A DNA stretch of 64,000 nucleotides from Guyanagaster necrorhizus (lineage: Eukaryota > Basidiomycota > Agaricomycetes > Agaricales > Physalacriaceae), in contig NW_025064939.1 in assembly GCF_019112545.1 (NCBI RefSeq), positions 71,011 through 135,010 on the forward strand, in the 5' to 3' direction. Numbering within the stretch: position 1 is the stretch's first letter; every line of letters starts with the position of its first letter. The position numbers were made by a program, and so were the translations under genes. This document shows, one piece after another, positions 40,017 to 52,097 of the stretch. The notes under the pieces are model-generated. The model did no database searches, was not told where the DNA came from, and was given only the letters and a program-made list of their open reading frames with translations.

Positions 40017-43000
40017 ACTGTGCAAATAACCTGCCTGCAACACCATGTTGAACCTGAATTCAATAGTAGAATCCATCTTTTCATGGATATTTAAATGGTG
40101 GAGATTATGATGCAGATAGAGCTTATATAATATGATCATGCAAAAGAAGATCTTTATAACCCTTGTCTCTCACCTTCCAAAGCCTTGAAATTTTGTAACA
40201 TACAGACATTAAGAAGTTTTGCTATCATCAAATGATTCAGAAAGTGGTCAAGCTGTATATTTCTAACAGTGGATGAACTCAAATTATGATAGAAAATAGT
40301 TATATCTGAATAACTTTGTTCAGTTCATTTCATCAGTTCATGACTGCTAATCATTATACTCCCTTTGCATCTGACAGCCTGAAATACTTGCCTGATTCAT
40401 GGGTAACCAGAACTATGCAATTGATGTTTGATTTGCATATGATAACAACAGTATAAGACTGACTTTGTTTGCTTTGATGCATTTTTTTTCTTCTTATTGT
40501 CTATAACTTGCCTATTGAATGCTGGAGTTTGAATCTTCAAATTACATAGACCTGTATATTATCTAATGTCAAAAGAATTATCTTTTGATTCTTTCTAGGA
40601 GTAACTCATAGGATCAGGAGGACTATTGGTCTCTATACAAATATTAAATTAACAATGAAATATATGAATAAAGTGATAAGTCCACAAACTGATATCCAAA
40701 CTAAAGATATACTATCATCCTGAAACCAAATTCACACATTGTGATGCTGCCCAGAAAAGCCAGCATCTGGAAACCAGACACAGGCAATGCATATAAGGGA
40801 TTCAGTACATTGACTTCTCTTCCTATGCTCTAGAACAAAGCATATAAAGAAGACTCTTTGTTAACATCCCATTCATGCAGCACTCATACTATTCACATAT
40901 CAAAGAAGTACCATATAATCATTTTAACCCTCATTAAGACATCACTCCAATGGTGACACATCTAGTGTGGTAGTATAAGGTGCCTGGTATATAGACTTAA
41001 TGTCTTGGATCAGCTCACTCATACTTTCTTTTTTAGTTTGCCACATCTTTCTCATATCTTTCACTGCTGTCTCTACTGCTTTTCCTCTGATTCTCTTTTA
41101 TAGGCTTTTATACCATCCAAGCATGACACTGTATTGCTCATTGACCAATGAGCATGTGTTAGAGGCTTGCAATCTCAAAAGACCCATACCTTCAAGATCT
41201 TGACACTAATATTGAGGTGGCTCATCTCTCCAACAATAAAGCTGTTTAAAGCATTGGAAGGAGGATTAGTATGGGTTATTTAAATGTCTAATGCATATAC
41301 CAGTTCACTTTTTATTACTTTTCTATTCATTAAATTTCTCTCCAGTTCAATTTAACACAACACCCCTCTCTACTCTGTCTGATGTGAAGACCAAAGCCAA
41401 CAGCAGATGATGCCTACTTAAAATGTGCTGGAGATCAAGATACAATGACTTGGACCACCATTGGTATGCTGAGTGGGGCAGTGTACTCTCTCTATGCCAT
41501 AATTGCATGTATCCTGGGTGGTTTAGTCTTGCTTGAAGCTGAGGTAAATGAGCTAGGATATTCTCTTCCTTCTGAAAATTTTGTTTTAGGATACTACTAT
41601 ATACATGAATCCAACATGTACAGGCCCTGGCAACATATGATCATGTGTGTGGCTACCCCTGGCCTCTCTTTTTTATTGTACTTGTCTAAAAATTTGATTT
41701 TAGCTTTCTTTTTTCTTTTGATCACTGAGTATCAAACCTTTGAGTGAGTGAAGAGTCTTAAATTTTGACCCTGTGAGTGGTTTCATAAACTACTTACTCA
41801 AATTATCTCTAGATACATTTGATCTCAACAAACACCCTATATTTCCCCTACATCCAGCTAGTTTGCAAGCAACTCATAGCCTCACACAATCATCTACATC
41901 AGCAACAACATATAATGCAACACCAGAGGAATTTCTTCTGCAGTGCAGAGCATATTATAAGCCAGAGTGTGCCAGAGTGGGTTGCCAATACTGACTGTTT
42001 CAGGCAGAAAGCCTTAAATGTGAGATCTAAAGAAATGGCAGTCAAGAATAAGAGTGATTCTATGTCTCTTGGCATGGAAATTTTGCTGAGGAGGGTGCTG
42101 AAATCTCAATTGCAGAGTACAGAGATGATGCAATGCATCTGTTTGTTCCAGTGGTTCCAGGATCAATGGACTAGAATGCATCAATACTTTCAATATCTTT
42201 TTCACAACATGTCTAGTCAGTATTATATATAGCAAAATAGACAATGATATTACTGTATCTGCTTTCTGGTAGGAATCCAGAACCTTGATATCAATCACTG
42301 TTCCTATATTTCTTTCTCTAATCTCTGCCTCATGACACATCATGATAGGCTGGTTTTCTTCAACTGGAATCCTATTAGAAGAAAATCATGACCATTATGC
42401 TCCTTTAGCAGTTTTCTCCCTACATGCAGATATAATATTGCCATAATTGATATTGAGATTGTTATTAATACAATAGAAGCATCTTGAGAATAACAGTATG
42501 GTGGAGACTAGCAAGCTGTTGCATGAAGCTAATTCTTTAGAATCACCAAGAAGAGATATACAAATGATTTGCTAGTATGCTGGAATCTCTGATGAGGTAT
42601 GGTCACATGTCCAATGCATCAGACAGAGAAAAGCACAAAGGATAGTTTTGAAATGCCAGTGCAAAATGTCAAAGCATTGATATAGTGGAATGGCTACAGC
42701 TCTACAGAGACACATGCAGGTCAGTAACAATAAATGTACATTCACTCCTGGGTTGAAATCTAAGAAGAAATGACTGGATAATTGAGAAAATGCAGAGAGT
42801 AGTGGAAGAAAGTGGATCATACCTGAAAGTACAGCCCATGGCATATTCATTTATTATATTGAGACCTTAGGAAACCTGAGAGATTGGCATTGCATCAAAT
42901 CAGCAGTAGATTTGACTGAAACAAACTCACATATAGATGCAGAGGAGCATGTAGAATTTTGTGTTTTTCTCTTGTATGCTTGCATTGCTTTATTTGCCTT

Positions 43001-44040
43001 TGCATTTGTATTTATATACACATATTTTATTGAATTTGCTTTGCATTTGATCAAATGTATTTCTTCATGTGACATGACTGATTTTCTCAAGTCTGAATCA
43101 GTATCCTGAGCAAATGAAACTTTAGTAGTCCATTATATATGGTACATTCTGTTCTAACATCTAGCAAGGTCAATGTTGGTGAGCATGAGATATATTGAGA
43201 TTCAGTTTTCATGGCTTTAATATCATATTCTATTTATATATATTTACTGCTTATCTTATACTTTGACATTTTCATATCTATTGACTTGATTCAGAATCTC
43301 CACTGTCTATACTCTGTATGATGAAATATACCTTTCTTTCAAGTCTAGTACACCTCTCTCTGAACCATCAGCATCTAAATTCTAACAAGATAGAGTACAG
43401 CCACATCACATACTGAACAGGCATCAAAGAACACATTTTTGAACCTCTCACTCTACTACCATGTCTCCACCTGCTATTCTACTGCATAGAAGAGATTTCT
43501 GATCCTTTAAGTGATCATGGAAAACCAGGTATGCAAGAGGTCATTCTCATTTATATACTTTTCATTGTAAGCTATTCTAGAATAGCTGTGGTTTCTTGGC
43601 CTATATCTAATTCCCTTTACAGATATTCTCACTCTTAGTCTTTAATAAATTGGTTTTACAATTCTTTGTTGCACTATTTGCACACTGTTCAAGAACATGG
43701 GACAAGAGCATATCATTAGTGATATTTAATGTGAAATTTCAGCTTCATTTATTCAAATTAGAGTCAGAATCATGCTGCAGCAGGGGTATTCATCTTGACA
43801 CCTTACCATAAAAGTTTTCATGGGTATTTTCATGAGTTGTAATAATATCCTTTCATAATATTCTGCCAATGTGTTCACAAAAAAGATATTAGGCACAAAA
43901 TCACTTTCTGGCTTCTGGTCACTGACTCAAAATCTGAGGACAATGAAGAAGTTCATGAGGAGGACCAGTTCACAGCTCCTGATACAATGAAAGCTAGCCA
44001 GACTTCAAAAATTCATCTCAGAGGATTGGTCTCTATTTAT
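40017..44040. other. CpG-depleted repeat-like DNA, unclassified
   Basis: Four kilobases with few CpG and only broken frames. A plus-strand frame 41445-41747 is hydrophobic (possible membrane spans). Around 42,650-42,850 the plus strand reads IVEWLQLYRDTCR...NDWIIEKMQRVVEESGSY with stops, a likely relic of a coding region of unknown family. No LTR of the known family was found inside. Confidence 0.35.
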
Positions 44041-44965
44041 AATCTTAACACTGGTATGTCATCTATCTGGAAGTCTCAGTACTTGACACTGAATGCACTG
44101 ACAATAGCATGGAGCTTATGCACTAAGAATAGAAATCACATGGAACTATGAATATGATCTTATGCATGAGAAACACTGCATGTGATCTTTGCAAGAGACT
44201 CTCATGCATGGGACTATCATGTGAGAGACTGTGCATATGATCTTTGCATGGAAATTTGTGCAGTACTGATGTATGATGCATACCATGAGTTGGATTGATT
44301 GATGCATTCTGTGCCAGACACACATTGTGAGTAAGACAGAATATTCAGACACTCAGCTAAAGAACATATTAATTATAGCTGGCTCCAGACATGAGAGATA
44401 ACTCCAGAAGCCTGGAAAATGTTCTGAGAATGGCAGAATAATCCTGAGAAGATAAGAAAGTGAAGAGACCTGTGGCTAGACCCACTAACAGAGCTACCTA
44501 ATGTCAGGTTGCATAGAAACAGAGAGCACAGTCCTGACCCAAAACAGAATGTGCATGCCAGACAGTGACATGTGCAGGAATAGCTCATGAGGGACTCTGA
44601 AACAGAGCCTCATGTGTTGAAACTACTATATTAGATCTCTCTGAATAAGTAAGATAGTAGCCTATTTAAATACTGCATTGTAAAAGTAGTAGACAAGTTC
44701 TGACTCTCCACAGTTGCAGTGCATTAGGAACAAAGGCCTTGCACTCCAGCTCTGGGTTTGTGTTTGTTACTTTGGGTGAAGAAATAGACTGGTTATTGAT
44801 ATCATTAAGAAAAGTCTGAGACTGTGTAAGGCACAAAAGCTTGTGTGGAGCTCTAATTTGACTTGATAAGAGATTTTGAATTGTGCTCTAGCCTGAGAAT
44901 AAGAGAGCAGTGTCTAAAGAACACTATCCTGAGTTTTTGAGGTATTTGTGATGTGAGACACTACA
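44041..44965 (+). repeat. LTR (approximate) of a second Ty3/gypsy lineage, element X
   Basis: Similar along its length to 54,650-55,678 (shared AGACATGAGAGATAAC, GTTGCAGTGCATT, TTTGTGTTTGTTACTTTGGG). Both copies end ...CTACA followed two bases later by TGGCAGAGGTTCAAA, a primer-site-like sequence. The 5' border is not defined. It is followed by gag- and protease-like remnants, which supports the LTR call. Confidence 0.5.
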
Positions 44966-44967
44966 GG

Positions 44968-44982
44968 TGGCAGAGGTTCAAA
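44968..44982 (+). promoter_or_regulatory. Putative tRNA-type primer-binding site of element X
   Basis: TGGCAGAGGTTCAAA begins with the TGG complementary to a tRNA CCA end and sits just after the LTR end. The same string follows the fragment at 55,678. This contrasts with the self-primed family. Confidence 0.4.
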
Positions 44983-45467
44983 CCCTTTGGTCTGTCAGAC
45001 AGTGTTTTATTGTGTTTGGTGTCTCTGGATCACATAAGTTTGAATCCTGTGGGTTTACAACCAGTTTGAAAGCTGGTATGCAGAGGTTTGAACCCTTTGA
45101 CACTTGTGGACATGTTTGTAAAGTGTTTCTGCTTAGTGCATGAAGTTTTGAGTAATGTATTCTGTATATTAAGGATTTTGAGTTGATATGAGCAGTACTT
45201 GAAATCTTTTTGAGAGTCTTGTGAGAGTGTTTTAACATATTGTATTGAGCTACAGTACTCTTTGCCTTGAAGCTCAGCAACATTTGTTGCCACCTCTTGT
45301 TTTCTATAAATGAAATGCTTTGAGACTTAGAGAGGTCTAGAACTGTTATACTCATGCTATTGCTATTTGTGTGCAGTAGAATCATTTGAGAAGACAATTG
45401 GGCTTGCTATAGCTACTCTATCAGATTATAATCCTTCCAACAAACTAAGAAGTGTTATATGTGTGTT
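44983..45467 (+). other. Leader of element X
   Basis: Untranslated-looking leader with repeated TTTGAATCC / TTCAAACCC motifs, similar to 55,693-56,225. Interrupted at 45468 by a chromovirus LTR; sequence similar to 56,230-56,290 resumes at 46,216. Confidence 0.45.
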
Positions 45468-46215
45468 TGTTACAATTTTTCTACCTTTCTCTTGCTTTAA
45501 ACCCTATTCATGCTTAGTCAGAGTGCCTAATCCAGCACTTGAGACCATAGGACCAGCTTAGTCATCACAACAAGCTGAGTCTGTCATTGTCTTCTGATGT
45601 GATGACAACTCTCAATGATGCACAACAACTCTTTTATAGATAGTAGTGATGCCCAAGGACAATAAGCACAAAGGCTCAGACAGACACAATAAGTAGTATA
45701 GGTAAGGGCTTGGCTATTACACTTTAAGATCTGGACAGACACCAGGGAAGATGGGGGGAGATGGATTCCATTAGTACCAAGTAGCTATGTACTTATACTA
45801 TTTGTAGAGTGGCATGTAATAAGACAAAGGTAACTGGCAAAGACAATGTAAAATATTGAAAGAAAGGGGAAGGCTAACTAATGGTGACAAGTAAACACTA
45901 TATAGACAAAGAAAGGTAAAAGCAAGATAAGGTAACAAAGAAAATGGTCAAAGAAATGGTCTAGAGCAGGTGAATCCTCTACAGTAGTATTATATTTATC
46001 TCAACAATGAGCAGTATATAAGTAGGCTAGCTCTCACTATATGTTTCCAGCTTTGAGCTAAAGTTTATTCTCTACCATTCTATCTCAAGCCTCTTGTAAC
46101 AGCATTGAGATACAAAGCCACATGAATGCATATAGTGAACTCAGATGTGACTGTACAAAAATGATACAGCACCTGCTTATCACATGTTTAGGACACATGT
46201 CACTTGAGCTTAACA
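45468..46215 (+). repeat. Solo LTR of the chromovirus family, interrupted by a 283-bp insertion
   Basis: TGTTACAATTTTTC...GAGCTTAACA, 748 bp in all, of which 45700-45982 is foreign. It carries GCTTAGTCAGAGTGCC, GTATATAAG and CCAGCTTTGAGCTAAAG. Flanks are GTGTT (45463-45467) and GCATT (46216-46220), both derivable from GCGTT by CpG decay. Confidence 0.8.
45692..45990. mobile_element. Possible small DNA transposon flanked by 8-bp repeats
   Basis: AGTAGTAT occurs at 45692-45699 and 45983-45990, bracketing 283 bp absent from the other LTRs. An 8-bp duplication is typical of hAT-type elements. No clear terminal inverted repeats are seen, so the class is uncertain. Confidence 0.4.
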
Positions 46216-46492
46216 GCATTGATGTAGTTGTGATTAGTGAATAGAACTCTGCTGTATTAGTTTTCACCCTGCATGTTTGCAAAAACTCTTTATCTGGAGC
46301 CCATCATAAGGGAGGAAAGTAATTTTAAGTGAATATGATTGGATTTGAAAGAGATCCACCCACACAATTGTTTTAATTGTGTGAATAATTATCTAAGGTT
46401 TTCTTCTCTTAGAGCAAACCTGTTAGTGCACTTCTTCATGAAGATTGCTAGTGAAAAGTATTGTTTGATTCTCCAAGTGAAGTGCATACTTA

Positions 46493-49290
46493 TTGAGAGT
46501 CAGAGTACCTAGAATAAATCAAACTCAAGAGCCAAGAACTAGAGCAGAGAAAGCGGTGAGTGGAATTATTCTGTCATCAATTCATCCTCTTACCTTGCAA
46601 TTAAAAAGTCAGAATACTTTGGAAACAGAGCTTGCTGTGCAGGAACTCTGGAGTGAAGCAGGATCACAGCCTACTCCAGTTTCTGATCCCACATTTAGTC
46701 TTTTTGGAATCTCTTTGACAAGTGTGTGATTGATGATGATGAGGAGAAAAAGAAAGCAGTGATATTCTATATAAATATAAAGACAGAGTATCAATGGAAA
46801 GTACTTCCTAGCTTTGCTGCTGGTGGAAAATATGAGGACTTCAAATCTGAAGTATTGGATTGTTATAATGGTATGCAGGACAGCAATAGAGATGCATTTT
46901 TAGAGCTAAAAAGGCTAGTACACCATTATGATATAGCCAGATAAATGATAGAAGTCAGTTCATAGCATTCAAAAGAGAATTTCAAGTACTTGTATCTGCA
47001 CTAAGCAAAGTACTATCCAACAGAGAACTGGTTCATTCATTTCTGGCACCTATGTCTAATGAGTTGTACAGGTCAATTAAGCTACATCTAGAGTGACTAC
47101 CACTTCCTGCAGGATTAACAAGATAGAAGAATGTTGATCCATATAAGCTGAAAGAGATTATGGAAGCTGGGTTGACAGTGTTGCAAGAAGTATTCTCCTG
47201 CATGGATCAAAAGCAGGATGGAGCATAAGGTATATCTACCTCAATGTCCATTGTGTGTGAACAACATCAGTCAATTACAGCTGCATGCAATTCACCTATG
47301 GTATAAGAGCACAATGTGAAACAGGATGAGATGGAAAGTGTTCTGACTGTGATGAAGGATTTCATGAAACAGCAGACCTCTGCAAGTGATAAGAGGCTTG
47401 TGAGCTTGGAGAAAGCTATGATAGAGAATCAGAAGAGCCTTCTGACATTCATGCAGCAGCAGGCTAATAGAGCACAAGTATCAGCCTATGATTCTGGTCA
47501 CAGAATAATGGGATATAGACAGAATTACTCATGTGCATGCTTTTTCTGTGGAGATACAGGTGGGAACTGCTCTACTGAGTGTCCAGTGAAAGTCTCATAT
47601 ATCAAGGCTGAGAAAATAGAGATGGTAGATGAAAGAGCATGACTACCAGGAGGGGGAGATATCTCCAAAGATATCAGAGGGCAGTATGTCAAGGAGCACA
47701 TAGATGAGTACTATACACACATGAATGCCAGCAAGCTGCAGAGTCAGAATATAGTGATCACTGCTACTGACATGCCAGGTTTATTCCATGTACCAGATGG
47801 TTATAGTACACTATTACAAGAAAAAAAGGTGCTAGAGCAGCAGGTGTATGCAATGAGAATGCAGCAGGCAAGTTAAGAGTCAGAAATGTGGACTTGCAGT
47901 AAAGGGCCACCATCTGATGAACTATTAGAGCAAGAACCATCAGATGAGGACAGAGAGCAGGGTTTTTCTAGGTGTTCAATGCAATTGGGCAGAGATCATA
48001 CAACAACTCATGGAGTGGCCAGGTTGGATTCACTATCACTCTCAGAGGACATAAAAAACAAAAAACAGAGAGAAGTGGTTAGAGCTGAGGTAGCAGAAGA
48101 CTCATCTGATGATTCTGAAGTAGAATCTTTATCCAGAACAGTGGAAAAAAAGCAGGTGTGATTGAATCTCACACCTAAGACAATGCTGACTGCATGCAGT
48201 CTGACTTCAGAATCAGAGATACTATATCTCAATGTTTCAGATATTTAGTCATAGAGGAAGAATAAGAGTCAGAAAGCAAAGATGGAGTCACCAAGGCTCT
48301 TTCTTTTGTGGAGATGACTCATAATGAGAGAAATGGGTTGCCTAAAGATGCAGTGTACCTATCTGAAATTCCATTTGAAGAGGCCATTGTTACCACAACA
48401 AAAACTGAAAATAGAGTTCTAGAGAGAGTAGTTGTCTGGTAAGAACCTTTCAAGCAATATCTGAATGATGCAGCAGAGAAAAGAGGAGTCCCAAAGCAGG
48501 TCTATGTAGCTAAAGACTCACAGACCTTGTGCTCTGTCTTCCCTTTTATAAATGGCATAGAGCAGGTTGAAAGCTTGTATGATATGGGTTTGCAAATTGT
48601 ATCAATATTCAGTTGAGTGGCTGAGAATTTGGGTTTGATATATGACTCAGACAAAGTGATAAACATGCAATCTGCAAATAAATAGTGTATGCTGTTGCCA
48701 GCTCAATAGTGTGTGGCAAGAATACAAAGGTGCATAGGACATTATCCTCTTATTTTAGAGCACTTAAAGAAATAAAATACATAAAAAGACAGAAAAAAGC
48801 ATGGAGACAAATGTGAGGAACACCACATGAGACACATGGAAGAGATTAAATGGAGCTGACACAGGATGATGCACAGAGATTAACTTCTTTGATAAAGTCA
48901 GCATGGAGTATTCTCCACCTGCAATAGGATCTGTGAAGGATGTCTTTGTGACTAAGAAATATAAGCCAGTAGTGCAAGAGATACAGCTGATTACAGGAGA
49001 ATTACCATTGGAGTTCTGCATTGTGCATGAAATCAGAGGAGATCCATTAGTGAGCATGCCTCAATTGAGTACCCATCCACCAGAGTATGCACCAACTAGA
49101 CAGTACACCCAAGAGCATGAGGAGATAATTAATAGAGTATATTTATGTAGACAATTTGGTGCCCCTATATGCATAGACCAGCAAGGTCCTTCCACCTGGG
49201 CCATAGCTCACAGTTCTCATTGTACTTATGCTTATTGTTACTTTCACTCATTGTTACATTACTATGCTAGGACTATGGACAACCAGTATA
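46493..49290 (+). pseudogene. Decayed gag, protease and start of pol of element X
   Basis: Broken frames in the expected order of a basidiomycete Ty3/gypsy element. Gag core: WKVLPSFAAGGKYEDFKSEV with LELKRLVHHYD (46,790-46,944). A degenerate zinc knuckle CFFCGDTGGNCSTEC follows near 47,540-47,582. The protease region near 48,540-48,690 reads LCSVFPFINGIEQVESLYDM, GLQIVS and NMQSANK, where the catalytic DSG-like triad has become DMG. The pol linker KYKPVVQEIQLITGELPLEF and GDPLVS...THPPEYAPTRQYTQE is at 48,903-49,130. Family blocks are named from memory. Stops and CpG loss show it is dead. No reverse transcriptase was found before the next insertion. Confidence 0.6.
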
Positions 49291-49667
49291 TATACTTGTA
49301 CATACTACATATAGATCATGATCATACTATCTCTAATCCAGTTCCTCTCTCCTCTGCATTCATTGTCATCTGAGCATCTACATCTGAAGCCCATTGTGTT
49401 TTAAACAGTATCCACCTCTCAGACCATTGAACCACCTTTGCAGATTCCTATGCATATCAAATCAAGCATCACAGCAGGTCATCAAGCCTTACAGGCTGAT
49501 CTTATATCTCTAATTGACAATCCAGAGTCTATTCTTCATGCTGCTTGCATTGGTGTATGAGCTGCAACTGTGAAAACTACAGATGCATTGCCAGCTCTTC
49601 CAGGCTGTCTTCACTGGTTGCAATTTGTAGACCTTCCTGAACTCTCTAGCTCCAAAATGCCACCATT
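49291..49667. other. CpG-depleted spacer
   Basis: No domain recognised; probably retroelement-derived. Confidence 0.3.
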
Positions 49668-50016
49668 TTGCTCTCCTTTTTTTTTTTCTCAACATCTGTA
49701 TCTCCATCTCAGTGCACACTTCCAGCTGTGCCATCTCTTAACCTAGGACCACCTTATTCTGTTACTGTTTCAACTACCTCTGCTCCCATTTGCACATCTA
49801 CAGCTCTTCCTGTCATAATACTAACATCTGTTTCTGCTGCCACACCCATTGGTATTGATGCCATGCCTGCACCTCATGCTAAAGAGGCATCATGGTTTTC
49901 TTCATTGGATTTTGATAACTTGGACAAATTCCTAGAGGAATTTGAACATCTTGCTACAGTTCATAGATTGTCAGATGAAGAGTGCATCCATGCAGTCCTC
50001 TGCTATGCTGACTCTG
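49668..50016 (+). pseudogene. Gag N-terminal fragment cut by copy 2
   Basis: A frame with a Ser/Thr/Pro-rich lead and then FDNLDKFLEEFEHLATVHRL with DEECIHAVLCYAD, the start of a retrotransposon Gag domain. The 5' LTR of the decayed chromovirus copy begins at 50017 and truncates it. The lineage is not resolved. Confidence 0.5.
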
Positions 50017-50469
50017 TGTTATGATTTTTTCTATTATTTCTTATTATTCCCTTGCTTTTACCTCTATGCTTAGTCAGAGCACCTAACACAGATGCTCAGG
50101 ATCATGGAATAACTTTAGTCAGCACTCTTCATTGTTCTGTGACACATAGCAATGCCCTGACAATTGACAGCTATCCTTTTGTAGGTAACCACAGCAGCCT
50201 AGGACAATGCACACTATAACACAGACACTCACAATTAGTATTACTATATTTATCTAGAAGACAAATGGTATATAAGTAGCATAGCCAATGCTATGTATCT
50301 CTAGTCTCAAACTATCCTGAATTCTACTATTCTATCTTGAGTCAACTAGTATTGATCTTGAGACACAATCACTAGAATCCACATATAGTGAACTCAGATG
50401 TGATTGTATGAACATGATACAGCATTTGTTTATCACATGGTTATAGTCACATATTGACTGGGCCTAACA
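50017..50469 (+). repeat. 5' LTR of decayed chromovirus copy 2
   Basis: 453 bp, TGTTATGATTTTTTC...GGCCTAACA. TATATAAG is followed by the self-primer segment AGTCTCAAACTA (50303-50314). CpG-free as far as I read. Confidence 0.88.
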
Positions 50470-50471
50470 AT

Positions 50472-50483
50472 TAGTTTGAGACT
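50472..50483 (+). promoter_or_regulatory. Self-primed primer-binding site of copy 2
   Basis: TAGTTTGAGACT pairs 12 of 12 with 50303-50314, although both strands differ from copy 1. This is a compensatory change supporting the self-priming model. Confidence 0.7.
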
Positions 50484-50530
50484 TCCATTTCCCTTTTCTT
50501 ACACCCATTATGAGTAAATAAAACCAAATG

Positions 50531-51680
50531 CCATCCATCAACATCACAACTACTGATCTCACAGATGACTTCTTTCAGCTACTAGCTTCCATCATTGGAA
50601 CACTTTTAGGCTTACTTGCCATCATTCAACTTTGCTATAGACATCAATCAGTAACAGCATGAGTAGTCAGGCACTATCACTCATTCAGACAGATTCAACA
50701 GATTCTATGCAATGTCACCCTCAATCTCTCCTTCTATAACATCTCTCTCCCTACCAGAACCTCCTTCCAGCCTATGTTTATAACTGTACCCAAAGTCAGA
50801 CCTAGTCACATGAATGAAAGGTGCACTGAGGAAGAAGAACCTTAACCAGCAGATGGACCCTCTCAAGCAATTCACAGACATGATGAGCATCAACACATGA
50901 GATTCAGGAATCCTTAGGTCCCACTGCACCTCTCTGCAGTCCCCAATCATGAGGATGAGAACCTCTCCAATGACTTCTTTGAGGAGTCACCATCCTCCAA
51001 CCCTTCCACTGCTCTCCATGAGCCCAGCATTGGATACTGTGCCAGGGACTCCATTGATGAAGTTGCAAGACTTGCAGGAAGAGGGTCTAGGTATGTCACC
51101 CCCTGAGAAAGTCTCATCCTCTCAACCTCCAGCCACTTTGAGAAAACCCTCACTCAGTACTCTGCATGACTGGAGGTTGAGCAGTGGGAAAGAGAAGGAT
51201 ATGACCCCTCTGAGGAGGAGTGAGACTGTCAGCAGTGGGAGGCTGAAGAAGAGTATTACAACATACAGTACAGGCAACAAGCTAGAGAAGAATGAGCAGT
51301 GGAGTGGGGCTCAGCCCCTTCTGAGCCCTATGGACTATATAAAGGAGGAGAAGGAGATTTATACTATGAGGGAGATGAAAAAGTGTTTCCTGCAACAACT
51401 GCAGAGTCAGCTCAGTGGATCAGATTTGCTGACTCCCCACTCCTCAGCTCTACTGACAGCAATAACAGTGGTCTCCAAGAGTGGAGACCAGACAACAGGG
51501 ATGACCCATGGTCTGAAGATCACTGAGCTGACACCCAGGTCCTCACCACTGATGAGGCCTGCCAGATTGATGATGACTATGAACCTCCACCCCCTATCTA
51601 TGGAGAAAGTAATAGTGACAGCTCACTCTCCAGTGATGCCAGTTTCATTCTCAGGAGGTATGGAATCTGAGTTCCTCTGA
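50531..51680 (+). pseudogene. Copy 2 ORF1 / gag leader region
   Basis: The ORF1 frame begins MPSINITTTDLTDDFFQLLA with the hydrophobic segment IIGTLLGLLAII, then has several stops. In the +1 frame a 243-codon stretch (50949-51680) is still fully open and corresponds to the overlapping gag frame of copy 1 (LDTVPGTPLMKLQDL versus LETVLGTPLMPLGWL). Confidence 0.65.
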
Positions 51681-52097
51681 GAGCAAGAATCTCGGACCAA
51701 GCCCTCCAATGATTCCTACATGGATGTATCACTGCCCTTTTCCTCAACAATGAGTTCTATAGTGACTTTCACCAATATAGCAAGAGAGTGGAGAGAGAAA
51801 GAGAGTGGGAAAGGAACTAGAGAGCTGGAGGAGCAGGGCCCTCTCAACCTCATCAGCAGCCTACTACTCAAATCTCCAACACTGACACCCAAACTCAAAT
51901 CAACTGGAAGCTCTCCAATGACAATCTGAGCCTCTGAGCTGCCCAACTATGACCAGCCTGTCAACTACCTTGATGAGAACAAGGAGGATGAGGAGGACTT
52001 CTCAGTCAAAACTAACTCATGGCTGCAATACAAAGATACAGATGAAGAAGCACTCAAAGAAGAAATAAACTAGATCAGGCAATAAGAATTCAAGAAA

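Noticed and set aside
42912..43109. Hydrophobic 65-codon frame as a small membrane protein
   Set aside because: T-rich, CpG-depleted DNA gives hydrophobic chance frames; no conservation evidence.
49668..50024. A complete small gene
   Set aside because: The end matches a retrotransposon Gag start and is cut by an LTR at 50017, so it is a truncated fragment.
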